Shown here piece after piece: positions 1 through 7,300 of a stretch of DNA of 9,320 nucleotides (position 1 is the stretch's first letter; every line of letters starts with the position of its first letter). Under the pieces are notes generated by a model. The model was not told the DNA's origin, made no database searches, and was given only the letters and a program-made list of their open reading frames with translations. The stretch is from Blastocatellia bacterium (lineage in GTDB: Bacteria > Acidobacteriota > Blastocatellia > Pyrinomonadales > Pyrinomonadaceae): the NCBI GenBank assembly GCA_013695495.1, contig JACDAK010000214.1, positions 1-9,320 on the forward strand, written 5' to 3'. Position numbers and translations under genes: made by a program.

Positions 1-1224
1 CCCGTTGACCTGATCGTGTCAGATGTGCGAATGCCGGACATGGACGGGATTGAAATGCTGAAAAAAGTCCGCGAGATCGATGGCGATGTCGGGATTGTGA
101 TGATGACCGCATTCGGAACGATCGCTACTGCACGAGAAGCTTTCAAACTCGGTGCCGATGACTTTGTCCAGAAGCCGTTCAACAACGAAGAGCTCAAAGT
201 CATAGTCCGCAGGTCGCTCGAACGCCGCAAGCTCGCCACCGAAAATCGTGTGCTGAAAAAGGCGCTTCGCCAGCAGGGTCAGCTCAGCAACATCATAGGG
301 AGCTCCAAGAAAATGCGGGAGCTTTTCGATGTTATAGAACAGATCGCAGGCGAAGAATCCACGATACTGATAAGCGGCGAATCGGGCACCGGAAAGGAGT
401 TGGCCGCCCGTGCGATCCATGACACGTCGAGGCGCGCAAATCAACCCTTTGTGGCGATAAACTGCGGCGCAGTGTCTGAAACGCTTCTGGAATCGGAGCT
501 GTTCGGCTTTATGAAAGGCTCGTTCACGGGTGCCGAGCAGAACCGACCGGGTGTGTTTGAAGCTGCAAACGGCGGCACGATATTTCTTGACGAGATCGGC
601 GAAATGCCGCCCTCCATGCAGGTGAAAATGCTACGTGTTTTGCAGGAGCGCAAAGTGCGTCGCATCGGCTCAGCGGCAGAAACTGAGATCGACGTGCGAG
701 TTATCGCCGCATCGAACCGCGACCTAAGCCCGATGGTTGAAGCAGGCACGTTTCGTCAGGATCTTTTTTATCGCATTGCGGTTATCCCGATCCACATCCC
801 CGCGTTGCGCGAACGGCGCGAAGATATTCCCGAACTCACAGAGCACTTCATTCGAAAATTCTCTTCACGATCAAACAAGGCCGTCCGCCTCAGCCAGGAC
901 GCGATCGAGGCGTTAAGTGACAGAAACTGGGCCGGGAACGTCCGCGAACTAGAGCACACGATCGAGCGGGCGGTTGCCCTCACGGCAGACGGTGCGGAGA
1001 TCGGCGCGGATAAATGTGCGCCGCACACCAACGGCGCGGCGAGTCTTGCATTGCGTATTCCTAATGAGGGGTTGAATCTGAGTGATATCCTGCGATGTTT
1101 GGAACTTGACCTGCTGCGTCAAGCTTTATCGAGAAGCGGGGGTAACCATGCTCGTGTCGCGGAACTCCTGCATCTCGAACCTCACGTAGTTCGCGGCCTT
1201 ATCGAAAAACACGATATTCACTGA
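1..1224 (+). CDS. Sigma-54-dependent response regulator, NtrC family (5' end outside window)
   Basis: This is a two-component transcription activator that, after phosphorylation, remodels sigma-54 RNA polymerase by ATP hydrolysis. The frame is open from base 1, so roughly 45-50 receiver residues are missing. Counting from base 1, the receiver shows the phospho-acceptor Asp in SDVRMPDMDG (residue 8), the switch Thr in MMTAFGT (36) and the conserved Lys in QKPF (58). A charged linker helix leads into the AAA+ domain: Walker A GESGTGKE (126-133), the sigma-54-contacting loop as GSFTGA (bases 517-534) and Walker B TIFLDE near base 577-594. The segment FRQDLFYRI is typical of the family. The last ~50 residues form a Fis-like helix-turn-helix with the usual GGN (LSRSGGNHARVAELL), but the recognition helix (HLEPHVVRGLIEKHDIH) lacks the common SR-TL-KL pattern. 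No cognate kinase is visible. The gene meets the next one tail to tail with a 4-nt gap. The family call is secure; the target genes are unknown. Confidence 0.95.
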   Translation, partial: PVDLIVSDVRMPDMDGIEMLKKVREIDGDVGIVMMTAFGTIATAREAFKLGADDFVQKPFNNEELKVIVRRSLERRKLATENRVLKKALRQQGQLSNIIGSSKKMRELFDVIEQIAGEESTILISGESGTGKELAARAIHDTSRRANQPFVAINCGAVSETLLESELFGFMKGSFTGAEQNRPGVFEAANGGTIFLDEIGEMPPSMQVKMLRVLQERKVRRIGSAAETEIDVRVIAASNRDLSPMVEAGTFRQDLFYRIAVIPIHIPALRERREDIPELTEHFIRKFSSRSNKAVRLSQDAIEALSDRNWAGNVRELEHTIERAVALTADGAEIGADKCAPHTNGAASLALRIPNEGLNLSDILRCLELDLLRQALSRSGGNHARVAELLHLEPHVVRGLIEKHDIH

Positions 1225-1228
1225 AGGG

Positions 1229-1858
1229 TTATTCCCCTCTTTCTGTACAGTCGCCCCAGAGTTTGTCCGAACAAGTGAAAAGTTCGGGTGCGTATTCGCG
1301 CGTCAGTTCCGAAACGGTGATGTAGCTCGGCGTAGTGCCGTGCGAAAGCTGTGTCCAGCCCAGACGGTGGCGGTTCTGCCACACGTAGCCGTACGCTTCT
1401 TTTTCGCCTTCGCCCATCAAGTGGCGCGCCTCGTGAAGCAGAATCATCGCCCGCTCAGTGTCATCGACTGTCTTTACGTGAAAGTCGGGATACACTGTGA
1501 TTATTTGAAATGGGAAATTGGTGGACGCGTAGGCGTTCTCTTTCTCTACGATCGCGTTCAGCCAGTGATCGGTCGAGCGAAAGGTCACGGTATTCCTGAG
1601 AAGAAATACCTCGCGATTGAACCCCTTTTCTTCGAGAATGGCAACTGCACGATCGATCGCGGGCTGTTCATGCGGTGCGGGAGGCAGCGAGGTTGTAACC
1701 AGCGAAAGATAAAACGCGACCACGGCCAGAACACCGGCCATGGCGTGGTTAGCAAATGTTAATAGAATTTGAGGCATCGACGTATCAACAGTAGCGCCGG
1801 AAGCCGCCGCATCCGGTGTGTTATTCATTGTATAACATTGCTCGCCTTGTTTCAACAT
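1229..1858 (-). CDS. Membrane-anchored hypothetical protein with HEARH zincin-like motif
   Basis: I do not recognise a named family. The 209-residue product has a polar N-terminus, one hydrophobic segment (about residues 29-54, rich in Leu, Ala and Val) that could be a membrane anchor or uncleaved signal, a Pro-rich joint (SLPPAP), and a soluble domain of about 145 residues. Residues 142-146 read HEARH, matching the HExxH zinc-binding and catalytic signature of metallopeptidases. Glu residues follow at 152 and 154, and one of them could be a third ligand as in gluzincins. Peptidase activity is an inference from this motif only. The only room for a start is downstream of a TGA at 1870-1868: ATG 1858 has a weak GCGAAAG upstream, while the internal ATG at 1828 (199 aa) is preceded at a distance by AAGGCGAG and is a real alternative. 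It lies 103 nt downstream of the MBL gene on the same strand, so the two could share a transcript. Confidence 0.72.
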   Translation of the reverse strand: MLKQGEQCYTMNNTPDAAASGATVDTSMPQILLTFANHAMAGVLAVVAFYLSLVTTSLPPAPHEQPAIDRAVAILEEKGFNREVFLLRNTVTFRSTDHWLNAIVEKENAYASTNFPFQIITVYPDFHVKTVDDTERAMILLHEARHLMGEGEKEAYGYVWQNRHRLGWTQLSHGTTPSYITVSELTREYAPELFTCSDKLWGDCTERGE

Positions 1859-1868
1859 CTTTCGCGCT

Positions 1869-1887
1869 CAGTACATTTTTTGTACTG
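1869..1887. repeat. Perfect inverted repeat, 7-bp arms, possible operator
   Basis: CAGTACA and TGTACTG flank a TTTTT spacer, giving a perfect 7-bp-arm inverted repeat centred about 20 nt upstream of the ATG at 1858 on the minus strand. It has the size and symmetry of a dimeric repressor site. The spacing differs from the cyanobacterial LexA box (GTAC-N4-GTWC), so I do not assign a regulator. A hairpin in the mRNA leader is an alternative reading. Confidence 0.4.
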
Positions 1888-1961
1888 CCTCCATTCATCT
1901 ACGGGCATTTCAGCCACGTAAAGTATCAAGGTGCAATAGCGATGCCAGTTTTAAGTGTGAT

Positions 1962-2924
1962 CTAGCGGAGGGGTGTGAAGAATTCGATCTCGCCTTTAAG
2001 CTCCATGCCAACCTTCCCCTCAGACCGGGCTAGGTCGAGGTGTGCGGCTGTTTCGGAAATGGCGAGAAAACGGTGAACATCGGCAGAGAAAGACTTGGCG
2101 AAAAGCTCTTTCGCTACGTCGTATGCGGTCGCGCCGGATGCCGGTAAAAGCGAAAGCACGCGCTTTTGCCTATCGTCGATCGCTCTAACATAACGGTTGA
2201 AGATCTCCTCATAGTCCGTGACGGGCTCGCCGTGCCCACCGTGAACAAGCGTTGGCTTAAGCTCGCGTAGCCGAGCCAGCGAGACGAGGTATTCGGCGAG
2301 TGACGGAAATCGCCGCTCGGGTGCATTAGGGTCGGGGGACAGCATTGGATTGGGAGTGATGCGTTTGAGGACGCAGTCGCCGCAGATGAGCGTGCGGTCG
2401 GCCTCGCGAAGGAACGAGCATGAGCCGGGGGTGTGACCCGGCGTGTGGAGCACCTTGAGCATTCCAGTTTCGAACTCCAATTCCATTTCATCTTCGAGGT
2501 CGAGGAGTTCGCCTTCACCGAGCGAATCGGTGAGGAGCGAGATCTCTTCATAAAGGCCGCGCATCTCGTCGATTACGCTATCAGGGACGCCCGAACGCTG
2601 CAGAAGCGCGCGGTGCTCTTCGCGGGCGAGCCTGCCGAACAGATGCCCGGTTTCCCACGGATGAATGTATATCTCGGTATCGCCCGCTTCGTCGCGAATC
2701 TGCTTGGACAGGCCGCAGTGGTCCTCGTGTGAGTGCGTGAGAAGAATGCGGCGGACGTCCGCAAACTGGATACCGTGCTGCGCGAGGCCGCTTCTCAACG
2801 AAGCGGCCGCTTCCGGGGTTTTCGGGCCGACGTCAATAAGTGTCACCGGGTCCTGGCGTATCAGGTAAACATTCACATCGCCGACGTAAAATGGTGTTGG
2901 GACTGAAATGGGAATAATTTCCAT
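1962..2924 (-). CDS. MBL-fold metallo-hydrolase with C-terminal winged-helix-like region
   Basis: This is a metallo-beta-lactamase-fold hydrolase, 320 aa from the chosen start. The dinuclear metal site is fully visible: HSHEDH (His64, His66, Asp68, His69), His164 in HTPGHT, Asp183 in CGDC and His231 in HGGHGEP. The ~90 C-terminal residues after that are helical and resemble the winged-helix extension of LACTB2-like proteins (known in the family; here judged from pattern). The likely substrate is a thioester, phosphoester or other small hydrolysable bond, but the motifs do not decide which. The start was set at the ATG at 2924 because MEIIPISVPTPFYVGDVNVYLI is how this group usually begins; an ATG at 2948 would add eight residues and run into the divergent promoter zone. 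Neither start has a Shine-Dalgarno. It diverges from the FAD oxidoreductase and may be cotranscribed with the HEARH gene downstream; no terminator is seen between them. Confidence 0.9.
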   Translation of the reverse strand: MEIIPISVPTPFYVGDVNVYLIRQDPVTLIDVGPKTPEAAASLRSGLAQHGIQFADVRRILLTHSHEDHCGLSKQIRDEAGDTEIYIHPWETGHLFGRLAREEHRALLQRSGVPDSVIDEMRGLYEEISLLTDSLGEGELLDLEDEMELEFETGMLKVLHTPGHTPGSCSFLREADRTLICGDCVLKRITPNPMLSPDPNAPERRFPSLAEYLVSLARLRELKPTLVHGGHGEPVTDYEEIFNRYVRAIDDRQKRVLSLLPASGATAYDVAKELFAKSFSADVHRFLAISETAAHLDLARSEGKVGMELKGEIEFFTPLR

Positions 2925-2936
2925 CTGGGTTGAAAT

Positions 2937-2942
2937 ATGATA
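2937..2942 (-). promoter_or_regulatory. Candidate -10 box for the MBL gene (TATCAT)
   Basis: Read on the minus strand, TATCAT matches the TANNNT -10 pattern at 5 of 6 bases of TATAAT and ends 12 nt before the ATG at 2924. This predicts a leader of only about 5 nt. The hexamer 17 nt upstream (TTTTGT) is a poor -35. The location fits an independent promoter for the leftward gene; support is by sequence match only. Confidence 0.35.
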
Positions 2943-2991
2943 ACCCATCTAGGAGTTCTACAAAATTGTGCAGCCGCTTCGCGCAAAGGGT

Positions 2992-2997
2992 TACAAT
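2992..2997 (+). promoter_or_regulatory. Candidate -10 box for the FAD oxidoreductase (TACAAT)
   Basis: TACAAT matches TATAAT at 5 of 6 bases and ends 8 nt before the ATG at 3006, so the first transcribed base would fall at or within about two bases of the start codon. No good -35 at 16-18 nt was found; TTGTGC lies 20 nt away. A GAGG at 2999-3002 is only 3 nt from the ATG, closer than is normal for ribosome binding. Confidence 0.35.
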
Positions 2998-3005
2998 TGA
3001 GGCAC

Positions 3006-4178
3006 ATGGGATCATCACGGCCTATCGAGAGTGTTGCGATAGTTGGTGCAGGGCCAGCAGGTTCCGCATTGGCGATCAGGCTCGCCGGAGCGGGGTTTGG
3101 AGTGACTCTTATCGAGCGCGATCGTTTTCCGCGGCAGAAGCTCTGCGGAGAATTCGTTTCTCCCGGTGCGCTGCCGCATTTTGCCGAGCTGGGGGTCGCC
3201 GAGAGGATTGAATCGGTAGGCGGCGCGGCCATCCACGAGACACGCTTCTATGAACCCGGGGGGCGCAGTGTGACGGTTCCGAGCGCGTGGCTCGGCAGCA
3301 GCTCGGCGCTAAGTATTAGCCGTGCGCAGATGGATCTTGCTTTGCTGGAGCGGGCAGTTGAGGCAGGAGTAACGGTTTTTGACGGGGCCCCTCTGACCGC
3401 CGTTTCGCACGCGGATGGATTCGTCGAATCGATCAAGGTTAAACATGAAGGGAAAGAGGTGACGGTCGCAGCGGACCTCTTTGTCGACGCCGCCGGCCGG
3501 GCGAAACCCCTCACGAGAATGGTCACAGGAGCAGCTCCGCCGGCTGAGAAGCCGCCATACATTGGGTTTAAGTCGCACTTTCGGCCTCGTGTGAGCAACT
3601 CGGGGCGATGTGAGATATTTTTATTCGACGGGGGATACGCTGGCTGGAGCCCGATCGAGAATGGACACGCGAATCTTTGCTTTATGGTGCGTTCGGAAGT
3701 TGCTCGGGAGCGTGGCGGTCACGCGGGCCGCATCGTTGATGAATTGATCTGTCAGAATTCGCGTGCTGCGGAAATGCTGGACGGTGCCGAACGCGTTGAG
3801 AAGTGGCTTGCGGTGACCGTCAGCGGGTTTGGCATTGCCGAGCTAACGCCTGCTTTGAATGTGTTTGCCGTTGGTGACGCGGGCGCGTTTATTGATCCAT
3901 TTACGGGCAGCGGGATGTTAATGGCGCTTGAGGGGGCGGAAACCCTTGCCGGGGTCGTGAAAGGACATCAGGAGGTAAACTCAGCGAGACAGGTCTATCG
4001 AAGCGAGTTCAGAAATCGCTTCGCCGGTCGACTGCGTACGTCTGCCTTTCTCCGCCGTGCGGCGTTTATGCCTCGGCTTGCGAAGCTCGCAGTAATCGCT
4101 GCCGGCAGCAGCGCCGGCCTTAGTGAAATGTTGGCCCGATTGACGCGGCGCAGCGGGGCACCGCTTGGGCGGCTATAA
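3006..4178 (+). CDS. FAD-dependent oxidoreductase, geranylgeranyl reductase-type
   Basis: This is a flavoprotein of the group that includes geranylgeranyl reductases, FixC-like proteins and flavin halogenases/monooxygenases, 390 aa from the chosen start. The FAD-binding Rossmann motif is VAIVGAGPAGSA (Gly14, Gly16, Gly19), followed by the ribose-binding Glu37 in LIERD and the group-typical FPRQKLCGEF (41-50). The second FAD contact is the GD motif in FAVGDAGAFIDPFTGSGM (Asp291). The C-terminal ~45 residues are basic and hydrophobic, suggesting peripheral membrane contact and hence a lipid or polyketide-like substrate; that is inference. No polyketide synthase, prenyltransferase or methyltransferase is adjacent, so the substrate cannot be named. 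An in-frame ATG at 2937 would add 23 residues that do not fit the family and would overlap the divergent MBL gene, so ATG 3006 is preferred. It is transcribed away from the MBL gene and has no partner downstream on the same strand for 178 nt. Confidence 0.9.
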   Translation: MGSSRPIESVAIVGAGPAGSALAIRLAGAGFGVTLIERDRFPRQKLCGEFVSPGALPHFAELGVAERIESVGGAAIHETRFYEPGGRSVTVPSAWLGSSSALSISRAQMDLALLERAVEAGVTVFDGAPLTAVSHADGFVESIKVKHEGKEVTVAADLFVDAAGRAKPLTRMVTGAAPPAEKPPYIGFKSHFRPRVSNSGRCEIFLFDGGYAGWSPIENGHANLCFMVRSEVARERGGHAGRIVDELICQNSRAAEMLDGAERVEKWLAVTVSGFGIAELTPALNVFAVGDAGAFIDPFTGSGMLMALEGAETLAGVVKGHQEVNSARQVYRSEFRNRFAGRLRTSAFLRRAAFMPRLAKLAVIAAGSSAGLSEMLARLTRRSGAPLGRL

Positions 4179-4202
4179 TGTGACAAAACTATTACAGTTT
4201 GC

Positions 4203-4231
4203 TTGCGAAAACAGTTATTTTACGGTAAAAA
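4203..4231 (+). promoter_or_regulatory. Candidate sigma-70-type promoter for the TonB receptor
   Basis: TTGCGA (4203-4208) and TAAAAA (4226-4231) are separated by exactly 17 nt, each matching 4 of 6 consensus bases, in the AT-rich part of the 178-nt gap upstream of the receptor. Transcription would begin near 4238 and give a leader of about 120 nt. I see no riboswitch-like fold in that leader. Confidence 0.4.
4218..4230. repeat. Palindrome TTTTAC-G-GTAAAA over the -10 box
   Basis: Perfect 6-bp arms around one central base. The right arm overlaps the proposed -10 hexamer (4226-4231), where a bound repressor would block polymerase. This is a candidate operator for the receptor gene; no regulator can be assigned from the sequence. 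Confidence 0.4.
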
Positions 4232-4346
4232 CATTCTAGCTAATCCAAGCTGTTACCGGCTGCGATATTTATGTTATTCGATTCCTTTCCCCTGATAGGT
4301 TTGCCTCAGATCCCGGTTCTGCAGCTGTTCACAAACTTTTGAGCAT

Positions 4347-4351
4347 AGGAG
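4347..4351 (+). promoter_or_regulatory. Shine-Dalgarno AGGAG deciding the receptor start
   Basis: AGGAG lies 5 nt before the ATG at 4357 and fixes it as the start. A TTG at 4339, in the same frame, precedes this site and would be inconsistent with it. This is the clearest ribosome-binding site in the window. Confidence 0.85.
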
Positions 4352-4356
4352 AAAAT

Positions 4357-7300
4357 ATGAAGAGAAAAAACGGGTATGGGCTGGTCGCGATTTTTGCACG
4401 GGTGTGTATGTTCGCGATGGTTGCGGCCCTTTCGGCGGCAGCTGCTTTTGGACAGGCGCAGGCTACGGCTGCCGATCTTACGGGAACTGTGGTCGATCCG
4501 AATGGTGCGGTCGTTCCGGGTGCCACAGTCACCGCGCGTAACCTTGGAACAGGCATCTCGCGTTCAACCATCTCGAATCAGGACGGCGTTTACAGGCTGC
4601 TTGCCCTTCCTCCGGGCGAGTACGAGATCTCGTCGGAAGCACCGACGTTTCGTCGCGTTGAGATCACGCCGGTCAGGCTTACCGTCGGGCAAAGCGCCGA
4701 GCTACGGATCTCAATGGAGGTCGGGGCACAGGACGCGGTCGTAACGGTGACGGGTGGGGACGTAGCGTTGATCGAAACTACAAGCACGACAGTTTCCACG
4801 ACCATCGATCAGGAAAGGATCGAAAATTTACCGATCAACGAACGAAGCGCGACCGGTTTTGCACTCACTATTTCGACCGTGGGCCGCGATAACGGACGCC
4901 CGATCGGACCCGCCCCTACCTCGGGCTTGAACATTGGCGGTCAGCGTGGACGCTCTACACTTGTCCAGGTTGACGGTGCCGATTTCACTGATAATTCCAT
5001 CAACGCGGCTCGCACGACTGTTTCTCAAGAGGCGGTCCAGGAATATCAGGTGACGACGAATTCATATAACGCAGAATTTGGCCGTGCGACGGGCGGCATT
5101 GTAAACGTTGTTACCAAACGCGGAACTAATCAGTTCACAGGGAACGTCTTCGGGTTCATCCGCGACAAAAACATCCAGGCGCGAAACCCGTTCGCACCCT
5201 TCAAATCAGACTTCAGGCGAACGCAGTTTGGCGGCACATTCGGCGGGCCGATCGTTCGTGACCGCGCGTTCTTTTTTGCGTCATACGAGCGGCGACAACG
5301 TGACGAATCAGGCTTTTTTACCAGCGATGTTGACCGGGGCCTGACCGAATCGATCACGCTCGGCGCACCGATCCTGCCGTTTACGCAAACCTTTAACGGC
5401 CTGACTGCGGCCCAAGCACAATTTGCACAGGCACTGATCGGAACGGGAGTCCCGGCGAACATCAGTGCGGCGGTTCAGTACCTTTACCTAGCTTCGAGCG
5501 GAACCAACACGGCATTGACGGGCGTTAACCCGCTGATCAGTGCCGGCGGTGCAATACCGGCCGGACAGGTGGTCGGCCCGAGGTTCTTTTTGAGCGGCAC
5601 GCCGGTCCCGTTCGGCACGACCAACGAAGCCGGGCAGCCCATCGCGTTTCGGCCACTACTGGGCCTTCAAGAAGTATTCCCGGTAACGGAGCGATCGAAC
5701 TTTTTCTCTATACGCGGCGACGTGAGCGTAAATCAGGACAACCAGCTGACCATGCGGTTTGGCTACAATCCCGGTTTCCTAACCGGCATTCAGGTCGAAT
5801 CACAGAACCAATCGCTGGGACAAAATGATTTCTCACGGACAGGTGTCACCGACCTTAAGGATTATTCATTCTCGACCAATCTCTTTACTACGCTTAGCCC
5901 TTCGATGATCAATGAATTTCGATTCAGTTATGGCCGTCGTGATACAAGCTTCCGGTCGCAGAACGGTGACGCGGTCGCCTTTAATATTTCGGGAACGGCG
6001 TTTATCGGACGCGAGCTTTTTTCGCCGGTCGATCGAACTGAAACTCGTTATCAGCTCGCCGACAACCTAACATGGGTGGTCAGGAACCACACAATGAAGT
6101 TCGGCGGCGATATTAGTTGGGTGAGGATACCTGAAGCGCTTTTCGAGCTGAACTTTGCGGGACTTTTTAATTTCGGCGAATTCAATGCAGCGAATCTCGG
6201 CTTCCCTGCTTCGGCTCCGGCATTCACCCCGGTTCAGGCATATGGGCTCGGGCTTCCCTCGACTTACATCCAGGGTTTTGGCGACCCGATCAGCCGGATC
6301 AAGAACACGCCGATCGGGTTGTTTGCACAGGACTCGTGGCGAGCTACTAACCGTTTGACGCTCAACTTCGGCATACGCTATGACGTCGAATTGACAGAGA
6401 CTATTGCCCCGGTTGCGTTCAGCGATCCGCTCACCGGCATCAACCTTTCTTCAGCGGATCTCTTGGCGGCCCAAGACTTGCTCGGAGTTCAGCAAGGCAT
6501 CCCGCGTGATTACAACAACTGGGCACCTCGCTTTGGCTTTGCTTATGACGTGTTCGGAACTGGCCGCACGGTTGTGCGCGGTGCCATAGGCCTTTTTTAT
6601 GATCACCCGCTGCTTGCGATCGCTTTCAATTCCGACATTGCTGATGCGGCACAGCAGCAGCAGGCGGTACTGACGGCCGGCAGCCCCGCGCCAACAGGCC
6701 TGTTCAATGCGGCTCAAGTATTTCACGGTACGGTGTGCGGCGTGCAGGGATCTGTTCCCGCTATCTGCGGAGCCGCCGTGACTCCGGGTGTCGCATCTTC
6801 GGCACAATATCAGTTCGGCAGACAGCGATTTAACGATCAGACGTTCACAGGATTTGGTGCAGTTCTTCCATTTACACTGCCGATCTCCAAAGACTTTGAA
6901 TATGCTTCTGCAACTCACGCAAACTTAACTCTAGAGCAACAGCTGACCCGAAACATGTCGGTCTCAGCCGCGTACATCTTCGTTCGGGCACAGAACCTTC
7001 CGCATCCTACAGATCTAAACGCTCCGAACACTAATCTGCAGATCGCAAACTTTAGCAGGTTCTTCGGCGGAGCACTCCCGGCAACAACACAGCAGGCGGT
7101 TGCATTTTCTATCGGAACCGGTGCACCGGGAAGTCCGACGGGTGTCGGGTGTGCTGTTGTAATTCCGGGCATGGTCGCACAATGTCCCGGCGGACGGGTC
7201 GTGGCTCCGGCAGTTGCAAATTTCTTCCGGCCCAATGCACCTAACTACTTTTTGGCACAGGCGCTCTCGGGCGGTGCGGTGACGAAAGCAGTTCTTGATT

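Noticed and set aside
1340..1762. 140-aa plus-strand ORF opposite the HEARH gene
   Set aside because: It has no domain, no Shine-Dalgarno and an odd composition, and lies wholly antisense to an ORF with an anchor segment and an HExxH motif.
2433..2732. 99-aa plus-strand ORF opposite the MBL gene
   Set aside because: It is antisense to the metal-binding core of a confidently identified enzyme and has no recognisable motif.
2937..3005. Longer start for the FAD oxidoreductase at ATG 2937
   Set aside because: It would add 23 residues ahead of the Rossmann strand, overlap the MBL promoter zone and has no ribosome-binding site.
4174..4179. Perfect TATAAT at the stop codon of the FAD oxidoreductase
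   Set aside because: There is no -35-like hexamer at 16-18 nt; the nearest good one (TTGACG, 4140-4145) is 28 nt away.
4238..4346. Possible riboswitch in the receptor leader
   Set aside because: No cobalamin, TPP or other known conserved box was found, and no strong long-range pairing is visible in this stretch.
6655..6663. CAG triplet run in the receptor gene
   Set aside because: A few glutamine codons in a row are too short to be a meaningful repeat.
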